Assembly (NCBI GenBank): GCA_947034895.1
Contig: OX344763.1
Coordinates: forward strand, 55,737,025-55,801,024
Length of the DNA: 64,000 nucleotides
Reading direction: 5' to 3'
Source of the DNA: Rhytidiadelphus loreus
Taxonomy: Eukaryota > Streptophyta > Bryopsida > Hypnales > Hylocomiaceae
Shown: in pieces, positions 25,096-39,300 of the stretch
How the letters are laid out: each line of letters begins with the position of its first letter
Position numbering within the stretch: the first letter of the stretch is position 1
Program-made: the position numbers and the translations under genes
Notes under the pieces: generated by a model
Database searches by the model: none
The model's input: only the letters and a program-made list of their open reading frames with translations
Told to the model about the DNA's origin: nothing

Positions 25096-27500
25096 TCATG
25101 CATTCAAAACAATATGCACGTTCGGGTAGTCACTGTCTATGATTTTGTGTGTGAAACTAAAAATTGGGACAACGTTCTTGCCTTGTACTTTAATGACTGT
25201 CCAAAAAAATATACTGCGAAGAAAATTCATGTAAAGAAAATGGTAAAACATGTTTGTGCAAGTTGCATTTATTTCTAAACTCATGCATTCAAAACAATAT
25301 GCACGTTCGGGTAGTCACTGTCTATGATTTTGTGTGTGAAACTAAAAATTGGGACAACGTTCTTGCCTTGTACTTTAATGACTGTCCAAAAAAATATACT
25401 GCGAAGAAAATTCATGTAAAGAAAATGGTAAAACATGTTTGTGCAAGTTGCATTTATTTCTAAACTCATGCATTCAAAACAATATGCACGTTCGGGTAGT
25501 CACTGTCTATGATTTTGTGTGTGAAACTAAAAATTGGGGCAACGTTCTTGCCTTGTACTTTAATGACTGTTCAAAGAAATATAATGTCATGGAAATTCAT
25601 GTAAAGAAAATGGTAAAACATGTTTGTGCAAGTTGCATTTATTTCTAAACTCATGCATTCAAAACAATATGCACGTTCGGGTAGTCACTGTCTATGATTT
25701 TGTGTGTGAAACTAAAAATTGGGGCAACGTTCTTGCCTTGTACTTTAATGACTGTCCAAAAAAATATAATGCGAAGAAAATTCATGTAAAGAAAATGGTA
25801 AAACATGTTTGTGCAAGTTGCATTTATTTCTAAACTCATGCATTCAAAACAATATGCACGTTCGGGTAGTCACTGTCTATGATTTTGTGTGTGAAACTAA
25901 AAATTGGGGCAACGTTCTTGCCTTGTACTTTAATGACTGTTCGAAGAAATATAATGTCATGGAAATTCATGTAAAGAAAATGGTAAAACATGTTTGTGCA
26001 AGTTGCATTTATTTCTAAACTCATGCATTCAAAAGAATATGCACGTTCGGGTAGTCACTGTCTATAATTTTGTGTGTGAAACTAAAAATTGGGGCAACGA
26101 TCCTGCCTTGTACTTTAATGACTGTTCAAAGAAATACAATGTCATGGAAATTCATATAAAGAAAATGGTAAAACATGTTTGTGCAAGTTGCATTTATTTC
26201 TAAACTCATGCATTCAAAACAATATGCACGTTCGGATAGTCATTGTCTATGATTTTGTGTGTGAAACTAAAAATTGGGGCAACGATCCTGCCTTGTACTT
26301 TAATGACTGTTCAAAGAAATATAATGTCATGGAAATTCATGTAAAGAAAATGGTAAAACATGTTTGTGCAAGTTGCATTTATTTCTAAACTCATGCATTC
26401 AAAACAATATGCACGTTCGGGTAGTCACTGTCTATGATTTTGTGCGTGAAACTAAAAATCGGGGCAACGTTCTTGCCTTGTACTTTAATGACTGTTCAAA
26501 GAAATATAATGTCATGGAAATTCATGTAAAGAAAATGGTAAAACATGTTTGTGCAAGTTGCATTTATTTCTAAACTCATGCATTCAAAACAATATGCACG
26601 TTCGGGTAGTCACTGTCTATGATTTTGTGTGTGAAACTAAAAATTGGGGCAACGTTCTTGCCTTGTACTTTAATGACTGTTCAAAGAAATATAATGTCAT
26701 GGAAATTCACGTAAAGAAAATGGTAAAACATGTTTGTGCAAGTTGCATTTATTTCTAAACTCATGCATTCAAAACAATATGCACGTTCGGGTAGTCACTG
26801 TCTATGATTTTGTGTGTGAAACTAAAAATTGGGACAACGTTCTTGCCTTGTACTTTAATGACTGTCCAAAAAAATATAATGCGAAGAAAATTCATGTAAA
26901 GAAAATGGTAAAACATGTTTGTGCAAGTTGCATTTATTTCTAAACTCATGCATTCAAAACAATATGCACGTTCGGGTAGTCACTGTCTATGATTTTGTGT
27001 GTGAAACTAAAAATTGGGGCAACGTTCTTGCCTTGTACTTTAATGACTGTCCAAAAAAATATAATGCGAAGAAAATTCATGTAAAGAAAATGGTAAAACA
27101 TGTTTGTGCAAGTTGCATTTATTTCTAAACTCATGCATTCAAAACAATATGCACGTTCGGGTAGTCATTGTCTATGATTTTGTGTGTGAAACTAAAAATT
27201 GGGGCAACGTTCTTGCCTTGTACTTTAATGACTGTTCAAAGAAATATAATGTCATGGAAATTCACGTAAAGAAAATGGTAAAACATGTTTGTGCAAGTTG
27301 CATTTATTTCTAAACTCATGCATTCAAAACAATATGCACGTTCGGGTAGTCACTGTCTATGATTTTGTGTGTGAAACTAAAAATTGGGACAACGTTCTTG
27401 CCTTGTACTTTAATGACTGTCCAAAAAAATATACTGCGAAGAAAATTCATGTAAAGAAAATGGTAAAACATGTTTGTGCAAGTTGCATTTATTTCTAAAC
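25096..27500. repeat. Thirteen-monomer segment repeated at 28611-31015 (offset 3515 bp)
   Basis: Units in order: T, T, S, P, S with 108G, Q, I, R, S, 74A/119A unit, P, S, T. The same thirteen follow from 28611 to 31015, 19 monomers downstream. The order stops matching on both sides (T against S on the left, T against P on the right). Differences inside are single bases, such as 38C instead of 38T in the I unit at 29721-29905, 179C at the S unit 30091-30275, G for T at 30464 in the second P, and T to A at 30762 in the second S. Confidence 0.85.
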
Positions 27501-28980
27501 TCATGCATTCAAAACAATATGCACGTTCGGGTAGTCACTGTCTATGATTTTGTGTGTGAAACTAAAAATTGGGACAACGTTCTTGCCTTGTACTTTAATG
27601 ACTGTCCAAAAAAATATACTGCGAAGAAAATTCATGTAAAGAAAATGGTAAAACATGTTTGTGCAAGTTGCATTTATTTCTAAACTCATGCATTCAAAAC
27701 AATATGCACGTTCGGGTAGTCACTGTCTATGATTTTGTGCGTGAAACTAAAAATCGGGGCAACGTTCTTGCCTTGTACTTTAATGACTGTTCAAAGAAAT
27801 ATAATGTCATGGAAATTCACGTAAAGAAAATGGTAAAACATGTTTGTGCAAGTTGCATTTATTTCTAAACTCATGCATTCAAAACCATATGCACGTTCGG
27901 GTAGTCACTGTCTATGATTTTGTGTGTGAAACTAAAAATTGGGGCAACGTTCTTGCCTTGTACTTTAATGACTGTACAAAGAAATATAATGTCATGGAAA
28001 TTCACGTAAAGAAAATGGTAAAACATGTTTGTGCAAGTTGCATTTATTTCTAAACTCATGCATTCAAAACAATATGCACGTTCGGGTAGTCACTGTCTAT
28101 GATTTTGTGTGTGAAACTAAAAATTGGGACAACGTTCTTGCCTTGTACTTTAATGACTGTCCAAAAAAATATAATGCGAAGAAAATTCATGTAAAGAAAA
28201 TGGTAAAACATGTTTGTGCAAGTTGCATTTATTTCTAAACTCATGCATTCAAAACAATATGCACGTTCGGGTAGTCACTGTCTATGATTTTGTGTGTGAA
28301 ACTAAAAATTGGGGCAACGTTCTTGCCTTGTACTTTAATGACTGTCCAAAAAAATATAATGCGAAGAAAATTCATGTAAAGAAAATGGTAAAACATGTTT
28401 GTGCAAGTTGCATTTATTTCTAAACTCATGCATTCAAAACAATATGCACGTTCGGGTAGTCACTGTCTATGATTTTGTGTGTGAAACTAAAAATTGGGGC
28501 AACGTTCTTGCCTTGTACTTTAATGACTGTTCAAAGAAATATAATGTCATGGAAATTCACGTAAAGAAAATGGTAAAACATGTTTGTGCAAGTTGCATTT
28601 ATTTCTAAACTCATGCATTCAAAACAATATGCACGTTCGGGTAGTCACTGTCTATGATTTTGTGTGTGAAACTAAAAATTGGGACAACGTTCTTGCCTTG
28701 TACTTTAATGACTGTCCAAAAAAATATACTGCGAAGAAAATTCATGTAAAGAAAATGGTAAAACATGTTTGTGCAAGTTGCATTTATTTCTAAACTCATG
28801 CATTCAAAACAATATGCACGTTCGGGTAGTCACTGTCTATGATTTTGTGTGTGAAACTAAAAATTGGGACAACGTTCTTGCCTTGTACTTTAATGACTGT
28901 CCAAAAAAATATACTGCGAAGAAAATTCATGTAAAGAAAATGGTAAAACATGTTTGTGCAAGTTGCATTTATTTCTAAAC
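26391..28980. repeat. Tandem duplication of a 7-monomer block (2 x 1295 bp)
   Basis: 26391-27685 and 27686-28980 have the same order: R, S(135C), 74A unit with 119A, P, S(135C), T, T. Small differences are private changes: 38T in the fifth unit of the first copy, 135C in place of 135T in the R unit of the second copy, and AAAACCATAT plus TGTACAAAG in the S unit 27871-28055 of the second copy. The period equals that of the left-end HOR, but the monomers in it are different, so the two arose independently. Confidence 0.9.
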
Positions 28981-31200
28981 TCATGCATTCAAAACAATAT
29001 GCACGTTCGGGTAGTCACTGTCTATGATTTTGTGTGTGAAACTAAAAATTGGGGCAACGTTCTTGCCTTGTACTTTAATGACTGTTCAAAGAAATATAAT
29101 GTCATGGAAATTCACGTAAAGAAAATGGTAAAACATGTTTGTGCAAGTTGCATTTATTTCTAAACTCATGCATTCAAAACAATATGCACGTTCGGGTAGT
29201 CACTGTCTATGATTTTGTGTGTGAAACTAAAAATTGGGGCAACGTTCTTGCCTTGTACTTTAATGACTGTCCAAAAAAATATAATGCGAAGAAAATTCAT
29301 GTAAAGAAAATGGTAAAACATGTTTGTGCAAGTTGCATTTATTTCTAAACTCATGCATTCAAAACAATATGCACGTTCGGGTAGTCACTGTCTATGATTT
29401 TGTGTGTGAAACTAAAAATTGGGGCAACGTTCTTGCCTTGTACTTTAATGACTGTTCGAAGAAATATAATGTCATGGAAATTCATGTAAAGAAAATGGTA
29501 AAACATGTTTGTGCAAGTTGCATTTATTTCTAAACTCATGCATTCAAAAGAATATGCACGTTCGGGTAGTCACTGTCTATAATTTTGTGTGTGAAACTAA
29601 AAATTGGGGCAACGATCCTGCCTTGTACTTTAATGACTGTTCAAAGAAATACAATGTCATGGAAATTCATATAAAGAAAATGGTAAAACATGTTTGTGCA
29701 AGTTGCATTTATTTCTAAACTCATGCATTCAAAACAATATGCACGTTCGGATAGTCACTGTCTATGATTTTGTGTGTGAAACTAAAAATTGGGGCAACGA
29801 TCCTGCCTTGTACTTTAATGACTGTTCAAAGAAATATAATGTCATGGAAATTCATGTAAAGAAAATGGTAAAACATGTTTGTGCAAGTTGCATTTATTTC
29901 TAAACTCATGCATTCAAAACAATATGCACGTTCGGGTAGTCACTGTCTATGATTTTGTGCGTGAAACTAAAAATCGGGGCAACGTTCTTGCCTTGTACTT
30001 TAATGACTGTTCAAAGAAATATAATGTCATGGAAATTCATGTAAAGAAAATGGTAAAACATGTTTGTGCAAGTTGCATTTATTTCTAAACTCATGCATTC
30101 AAAACAATATGCACGTTCGGGTAGTCACTGTCTATGATTTTGTGTGTGAAACTAAAAATTGGGGCAACGTTCTTGCCTTGTACTTTAATGACTGTTCAAA
30201 GAAATATAATGTCATGGAAATTCACGTAAAGAAAATGGTAAAACATGTTTGTGCAAGTTGCATTTATTCCTAAACTCATGCATTCAAAACAATATGCACG
30301 TTCGGGTAGTCACTGTCTATGATTTTGTGTGTGAAACTAAAAATTGGGACAACGTTCTTGCCTTGTACTTTAATGACTGTCCAAAAAAATATAATGCGAA
30401 GAAAATTCATGTAAAGAAAATGGTAAAACATGTTTGTGCAAGTTGCATTTATTTCTAAACTCAGGCATTCAAAACAATATGCACGTTCGGGTAGTCACTG
30501 TCTATGATTTTGTGTGTGAAACTAAAAATTGGGGCAACGTTCTTGCCTTGTACTTTAATGACTGTCCAAAAAAATATAATGCGAAGAAAATTCATGTAAA
30601 GAAAATGGTAAAACATGTTTGTGCAAGTTGCATTTATTTCTAAACTCATGCATTCAAAACAATATGCACGTTCGGGTAGTCACTGTCTATGATTTTGTGT
30701 GTGAAACTAAAAATTGGGGCAACGTTCTTGCCTTGTACTTTAATGACTGTTCAAAGAAATAAAATGTCATGGAAATTCACGTAAAGAAAATGGTAAAACA
30801 TGTTTGTGCAAGTTGCATTTATTTCTAAACTCATGCATTCAAAACAATATGCACGTTCGGGTAGTCACTGTCTATGATTTTGTGTGTGAAACTAAAAATT
30901 GGGACAACGTTCTTGCCTTGTACTTTAATGACTGTCCAAAAAAATATACTGCGAAGAAAATTCATGTAAAGAAAATGGTAAAACATGTTTGTGCAAGTTG
31001 CATTTATTTCTAAACTCATGCATTCAAAACAATATGCACGTTCGGGTAGTCACTGTCTATGATTTTGTGTGTGAAACTAAAAATTGGGGCAACGTTCTTG
31101 CCTTGTACTTTAATGACTGTCCAAAAAAATATAATGCGAAGAAAATTCATGTAAAGAAAATGGTAAAACATGTTTGTGCAAGTTGCATTTATTTCTAAAC

Positions 31201-33790
31201 TCATGCATTCAAAACAATATGCACGTTCGGGTAGTCACTGTCTATAATTTTGTGTGTGAAACTAAAAATTGGGGCAACGATCCTGCCTTGTACTTTAATG
31301 ACTGTTCAAAGAAATACAATGTCATGGAAATTCATATAAAGAAAATGGTAAAACATGTTTGTGCAAGTTGCATTTATTTCTAAACTCATGCATTCAAAAC
31401 AATATGCACGTTCGGATAGTCATTGTCTATGATTTTGTGTGTGAAACTAAAAATTGGGGCAACGATCCTGCCTTGTACTTTAATGACTGTTCAAAGAAAT
31501 ATAATGTCATGGAAATTCATGTAAAGAAAATGGTAAAACATGTTTGTGCAAGTTGCATTTATTTCTAAACTCATGCATTCAAAACAATATGCACGTTCGG
31601 GTAGTCACTGTCTATGATTTTGTGCGTGAAACTAAAAATCGGGGCAACGTTCTTGCCTTGTACTTTAATGACTGTTCAAAGAAATATAATGTCATGGAAA
31701 TTCATGTAAAGAAAATGGTAAAACATGTTTGTGCAAGTTGCATTTATTTCTAAACTCATGCATTCAAAACAATATGCACGTTCGGGTAGTCACTGTCTAT
31801 GATTTTGTGTGTGAAACTAAAAATTGGGACAACGTTCTTGCCTTGTACTTTAATGACTGTCCAAAAAAATATACTGCGAAGAAAATTCATGTAAAGAAAA
31901 TGGTAAAACATGTTTGTGCAAGTTGCATTTATTTCTAAACTCATGCATTCAAAACAATATGCACGTTCGGGTAGTCACTGTCTATGATTTTGTGTGTGAA
32001 ACTAAAAATTGGGACAACGTTCTTGCCTTGTACTTTAATGACTGTCCAAAAAAATATACTGCGAAGAAAATTCATGTAAAGAAAATGGTAAAACATGTTT
32101 GTGCAAGTTGCATTTATTTCTAAACTCATGCATTCAAAACAATATGCACGTTCGGGTAGTCACTGTCTATGATTTTGTGTGTGAAACTAAAAATTGGGGC
32201 AACGTTCTTGCCTTGTACTTTAATGACTGTCCAAAAAAATATAATGCGAAGAAAATTCATGTAAAGAAAATGGTAAAACATGTTTGTGCAAGTTGCATTT
32301 ATTTCTAAACTCATGCATTCAAAACAATATGCACGTTCGGGTAGTCACTGTCTATGATTTTGTGTGTGAAACTAAAAATTGGGACAACGTTCTTGCCTTG
32401 TACTTTAATGACTGTCCAAAAAAATATACTGCGAAGAAAATTCATGTAAAGAAAATGGTAAAACATGTTTGTGCAAGTTGCATTTATTTCTAAACTCATG
32501 CATTCAAAACAATATGCACGTTCGGGTAGTCACTGTCTATAATTTTGTGTGTGAAACTAAAAATTGGGGCAACGATCCTGCCTTGTACTTTAATGACTGT
32601 TCAAAGAAATACAATGTCATGGAAATTCATATAAAGAAAATGGTAAAACATGTTTGTGCAAGTTGCATTTATTTCTAAACTCATGCATTCAAAACAATAT
32701 GCACGTTCGGATAGTCATTGTCTATGATTTTGTGTGTGAAACTAAAAATTGGGGCAACGATCCTGCCTTGTACTTTAATGACTGTTCAAAGAAATATAAT
32801 GTCATGGAAATTCATGTAAAGAAAATGGTAAAACATGTTTGTGCAAGTTGCATTTATTTCTAAACTCATGCATTCAAAACAATATGCACGTTCGGGTAGT
32901 CACTGTCTATGATTTTGTGCGTGAAACTAAAAATCGGGGCAACGTTCTTGCCTTGTACTTTAATGACTGTTCAAAGAAATATAATGTCATGGAAATTCAT
33001 GTAAAGAAAATGGTAAAACATGTTTGTGCAAGTTGCATTTATTTCTAAACTCATGCATTCAAAACAATATGCACGTTCGGGTAGTCACTGTCTATGATTT
33101 TGTGTGTGAAACTAAAAATTGGGACAACGTTCTTGCCTTGTACTTTAATGACTGTCCAAAAAAATATACTGCGAAGAAAATTCATGTAAAGAAAATGGTA
33201 AAACATGTTTGTGCAAGTTGCATTTATTTCTAAACTCATGCATTCAAAACAATATGCACGTTCGGGTAGTCACTGTCTATGATTTTGTGTGTGAAACTAA
33301 AAATTGGGACAACGTTCTTGCCTTGTACTTTAATGACTGTCCAAAAAAATATACTGCGAAGAAAATTCATGTAAAGAAAATGGTAAAACATGTTTGTGCA
33401 AGTTGCATTTATTTCTAAACTCATGCATTCAAAACAATATGCACGTTCGGGTAGTCACTGTCTATGATTTTGTGTGTGAAACTAAAAATTGGGGCAACGT
33501 TCTTGCCTTGTACTTTAATGACTGTCCAAAAAAATATAATGCGAAGAAAATTCATGTAAAGAAAATGGTAAAACATGTTTGTGCAAGTTGCATTTATTTC
33601 TAAACTCATGCATTCAAAACAATATGCACGTTCGGGTAGTCACTGTCTATGATTTTGTGTGTGAAACTAAAAATTGGGACAACGTTCTTGCCTTGTACTT
33701 TAATGACTGTCCAAAAAAATATACTGCGAAGAAAATTCATGTAAAGAAAATGGTAAAACATGTTTGTGCAAGTTGCATTTATTTCTAAAC
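31201..33790. repeat. Tandem duplication of a 7-monomer block (Q*-I-R-T-T-P-T, 2 x 1295 bp)
   Basis: 31201-32495 and 32496-33790 carry the same seven units in the same order. Q* is a Q unit with 46A, 80A, 83C, 117C and 136A but without 15G. The unit before 31201 is P whereas the unit before 32496 is T, and the unit after 33790 is an S with 104T rather than Q*, so there are exactly two copies by this marker test. Q* without 15G is otherwise seen only at 37491-37675. Confidence 0.9.
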
Positions 33791-36380
33791 TCATGCATTC
33801 AAAACAATATGCACGTTCGGGTAGTCACTGTCTATGATTTTGTGTGTGAAACTAAAAATTGGGGCAACGTTCTTGCCTTGTACTTTAATGACTTTTCAAA
33901 GAAATATAATGTCATGGAAATTCACGTAAAGAAAATGGTAAAACATGTTTGTGCAAGTTGCATTTATTTCTAAACTCATGCATTCAAAACAATATGCACG
34001 TTCGGGTAGTCACTGTCTATGATTTTGTGTGTGAAACTAAAAATTGGGGCAACGTTCTTGCCTTGTACTTTAATGACTGTCCAAAAAAATATAATGCGAA
34101 GAAAATTCATGTAAAGAAAATGGTAAAACATGTTTGTGCAAGTTGCATTTATTTCTAAACTCATGCATTCAAAACAATATGCACGTTCGGGTAGTCACTG
34201 TCTATGATTTTGTGTGTGAAACTAAAAATTGGGGCAACGTTCTTGCCTTGTACTTTAATGACTGTTCGAAGAAATATAATGTCATGGAAATTCATGTAAA
34301 GAAAATGGTAAAACATGTTTGTGCAAGTTGCATTTATTTCTAAACTCATGCATTCAAAAGAATATGCACGTTCGGGTAGTCACTGTCTATAATTTTGTGT
34401 GTGAAACTAAAAATTGGGGCAACGATCCTGCCTTGTACTTTAATGACTGTTCAAAGAAATACAATGTCATGGAAATTCATATAAAGAAAATGGTAAAACA
34501 TGTTTGTGCAAGTTGCATTTATTTCTAAACTCATGCATTCAAAACAATATGCACGTTCGGATAGTCATTGTCTATGATTTTGTGTGTGAAACTAAAAATT
34601 GGGGCAACGATCCTGCCTTGTACTTTAATGACTGTTCAAAGAAATATAATGTCATGGAAATTCATGTAAAGAAAATGGTAAAACATGTTTGTGCAAGTTG
34701 CATTTATTTCTAAACTCATGCATTCAAAACAATATGCACGTTCGGGTAGTCACTGTCTATGATTTTGTGTGTGAAACTAAAAATTGGGACAACGTTCTTG
34801 CCTTGTACTTTAATGACTGTCCAAAAAAATATACTGCGAAGTAAATTCATGTAAAGAAAATGGTAAAACATGTTTGTGCAAGTTGCATTTATTTCTAAAC
34901 TCATGCATTCAAAACAATATGCACGTTCGGGTAGTCACTGTCTATGATTTTGTGTGTGAAACTAAAAATTGGGACAACGTTCTTGCCTTGTACTTTAATG
35001 ACTGTCCAAAAAAATATACTGCGAAGAAAATTCATGTAAAGAAAATGGTAAAACATGTTTGTGCAAGTTGCATTTATTTCTAAACTCATGCATTCAAAAC
35101 AATATGCACGTTCGGGTAGTCACTATCTATGATTTTGTGTGTGAAACTAAAAATTGGGGCAACGTTCTTGCCTTGTACTTTAATGACTGTCCAAAAAAAT
35201 ATAATGCGAAGAAAATTCATGTAAAGAAAATGGTAAAACATGTTTGTGCAAGTTGCATTTATTTCTAAACTCATGCATTCAAAACAATATGCACGTTCGG
35301 GTAGTCACTGTCTATGATTTTGTGTGTGAAACTAAAAATTGGGACAACGTTCTTGCCTTGTACTTTAATGACTGTCCAAAAAAATATACTGCGAAGAAAA
35401 TTCATGTAAAGAAAATGGTAAAACATGTTTGTGCAAGTTGCATTTATTTCTAAACTCATGCATTCAAAACAATATGCACGTTCGGGTAGTCACTGTCTAT
35501 GATTTTGTGTGTGAAACTAAAAATTGGGGCAACGTTCTTGCCTTGTACTTTAATGACTTTTCAAAGAAATATAATGTCATGGAAATTCACGTAAAGAAAA
35601 TGGTAAAACATGTTTGTGCAAGTTGCATTTATTTCTAAACTCATGCATTCAAAACAATATGCACGTTCGGGTAGTCACTGTCTATGATTTTGTGTGTGAA
35701 ACTAAAAATTGGGGCAACGTTCTTGCCTTGTACTTTAATGACTGTCCAAAAAAATATAATGCGAAGAAAATTCATGTAAAGAAAATGGTAAAACATGTTT
35801 GTGCAAGTTGCATTTATTTCTAAACTCATGCATTCAAAACAATATGCACGTTCGGGTAGTCACTGTCTATGATTTTGTGTGTGAAACTAAAAATTGGGGC
35901 AACGTTCTTGCCTTGTACTTTAATGACTGTTCGAAGAAATATAATGTCATGGAAATTCATGTAAAGAAAATGGTAAAACATGTTTGTGCAAGTTGCATTT
36001 ATTTCTAAACTCATGCATTCAAAAGAATATGCACGTTCGGGTAGTCACTGTCTATAATTTTGTGTGTGAAACTAAAAATTGGGGCAACGATCCTGCCTTG
36101 TACTTTAATGACTGTTCAAAGAAATACAATGTCATGGAAATTCATATAAAGAAAATGGTAAAACATGTTTGTGCAAGTTGCATTTATTTCTAAACTCATG
36201 CATTCAAAACAATATGCACGTTCGGATAGTCATTGTCTATGATTTTGTGTGTGAAACTAAAAATTGGGGCAACGATCCTGCCTTGTACTTTAATGACTGT
36301 TCAAAGAAATATAATGTCATGGAAATTCATGTAAAGAAAATGGTAAAACATGTTTGTGCAAGTTGCATTTATTTCTAAAC
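33051..36380. repeat. Tandem duplication of a 9-monomer block (2 x 1665 bp)
   Basis: 33051-34715 and 34716-36380 share the order T, T, P, T, S with 104T, P, S with 108G, Q with 15G, I. The match ends at I (before 33051) against R and at R (after 36380). The block overlaps the end of the preceding 7-monomer duplication (33051-33790), so the 9-monomer event is likely later. Private differences in the second copy are 127T at 34842 in the first T and 40A (CACTATCTA) in the P at 35086-35270. Confidence 0.9.
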
Positions 36381-39300
36381 TCATGCATTCAAAACAATAT
36401 GCACGTTCGGGTAGTCACTGTCTATGATTTTGTGCGTGAAACTAAAAATCGGGGCAACGTTCTTGCCTTGTACTTTAATGACTGTTCAAAGAAATATAAT
36501 GTCATGGAAATTCATGTAAAGAAAATGGTAAAACATGTTTGTGCAAGTTGCATTTATTTCTAAACTCATGCATTCAAAACAATATGCACGTTCGGGTAGT
36601 CACTGTCTATGATTTTGTGTGTGAAACTAAAAATTGGGGCAACGTTCTTGCCTTGTACTTTAATGACTGTTCAAAGAAATATAATGTCATGGAAATTCAC
36701 GTAAAGAAAATGGTAAAACATGTTTGTGCAAGTTGCATTTATTTCTAAACTCATGCATTCAAAACAATATGCACGTTCGGGTAGTCACTGTCTATGATTT
36801 TGTGTGTGAAACTAAAAATTGGGACAACGTTCTTGCCTTGTACTTTAATGACTGTCCAAAAAAATATACTGCGAAGAAAATTCATGTAAAGAAAATGGTA
36901 AAACATGTTTGTGCAAGTTGCATTTATTTCTAAACTCATGCATTCAAAACAATATGCACGTTCGGGTAGTCACTGTCTATGATTTTGTGTGTGAAACTAA
37001 AAATTGGGGCAACGTTCTTGCCTTGTACTTTAATGACTGTTCAAAGAAATATAATGTCATGGAAATTCACGTAAAGAAAATGGTAAAACATGTTTGTGCA
37101 AGTTGCATTTATTTCTAAACTCATGCATTCAAAACAATATGCACGTTCGGGTAGTCACTGTCTATGATTTTGTGTGTGAAACTAAAAATTGGGACAACGT
37201 TCTTGCCTTGTACTTTAATGACTGTCCAAAAAAATATACTGCGAAGAAAATTCATGTAAAGAAAATGGTAAAACATGTTTGTGCAAGTTGCATTTATTTC
37301 TAAACTCATGCATTCAAAACAATATGCACGTTCGGGTAGTCACTGTCTATGATTTTGTGTGTGAAACTAAAAATTGGGGCAACGTTCTTGCCTTGTACTT
37401 TAATGACTGTCCAAAAAAATATAATGCGAAGAAAATTCATGTAAAGAAAATGGTAAAACATGTTTGTGCAAGTTGCATTTATTTCTAAACTCATGCATTC
37501 AAAACAATATGCACGTTCGGGTAGTCACTGTCTATAATTTTGTGTGTGAAACTAAAAATTGGGGCAACGATCCTGCCTTGTACTTTAATGACTGTTCAAA
37601 GAAATACAATGTCATGGAAATTCATATAAAGAAAATGGTAAAACATGTTTGTGCAAGTTGCATTTATTTCTAAACTCATGCATTCAAAACAATATGCACG
37701 TTCGGATAGTCACTGTCTATGATTTTGTGCGTGAAACTAAAAATCGGGGCAACGTTCTTGCCTTGTACTTTAATGACTGTCCAAAAAAATATAATGCGAA
37801 GAAAATTCATGTAAAGAAAATGGTAAAACATGTTTGTGCAAGTTGCATTTATTTCTAAACTCATGCATTCAAAACAATATGCACGTTCGGATAGTCACTG
37901 TCTATGATTTTGTGCGTGAAACTAAAAATCGGGGCAACGTTCTTGCCTTGTACTTTAATGACTGTTCAAAGAAATATAATGTCATGGAAATTCACGTAAA
38001 GAAAATGGTAAAACATGTTTGTGCAAGTTGCATTTATTTCTAAACTCATGCATTCAAAACAATATGCACGTTCGGGTAGTCACTGTCTATGATTTTGTGT
38101 GTGAAACTAAAAATTGGGACAACGTTCTTGCCTTGTACTTTAATGACTGTCCAAAAAAATATAATGCGAAGAAAATTCATGTAAAGAAAATGGTAAAACA
38201 TGTTTGTGCAAGTTGCATTTATTTCTAAACTCATGCATTCAAAACAATATGCACGTTCGGGTAGTCACTGTCTATGATTTTGTGTGTGAAACTAAAAATT
38301 GGGACAACGTTCTTGCCTTGTACTTTAATGACTGTCCAAAAAAATATAATGCGAAGAAAATTCATGTAAAGAAAATGGTAAAACATGTTTGTGCAAGTTG
38401 CATTTATTTCTAAACTCATGCATTCAAAACAATATGCACGTTCGGGTAGTCACTGTCTATGATTTTGTGTGTGAAACTAAAAATTGGGACAACGTTCTTG
38501 CCTTGTACTTTAATGACTGTCCAAAAAAATATAATGCGAAGAAAATTCATGTAAAGAAAATGGTAAAACATGTTTGTGCAAGTTGCATTTATTTCTAAAC
38601 TCATGCATTCAAAACAATATGCACGTTCGGATAGTCACTGTCTATGATTTTGTGCGTGAAACTAAAAATCGGGGCAACGTTCTTGCCTTGTACTTTAATG
38701 ACTGTTCAAAGAAATATAATGTCATGGAAATTCATGTAAAGAAAATGGTAAAACATGTTTGTGCAAGTTGCATTTATTTCTAAACTCATGCATTCAAAAC
38801 AATATGCACGTTCGGGTAGTCACTGTCTATGATTTTGTGTGTGAAACTAAAAATTGGGGCAACGTTCTTGCCTTGTACTTTAATGACTGTTCAAAGAAAT
38901 ATAATGTCATGGAAATTCACGTAAAGAAAATGGTAAAACATGTTTGTGCAAGTTGCATTTATTTCTAAACTCATGCATTCAAAACAATATGCACGTTCGG
39001 GTAGTCACTGTCTATGATTTTGTGTGTGAAACTAAAAATTGGGACAACGTTCTTGCCTTGTACTTTAATGACTGTCCAAAAAAATATACTGCGAAGAAAA
39101 TTCATGTAAAGAAAATGGTAAAACATGTTTGTGCAAGTTGCATTTATTTCTAAACTCATGCATTCAAAACAATATGCACGTTCGGGTAGTCACTGTCTAT
39201 GATTTTGTGTGTGAAACTAAAAATTGGGGCAACGTTCTTGCCTTGTACTTTAATGACTGTCCAAAAAAATTTAATGCGAAGAAAATTCATGTAAAGAAAA

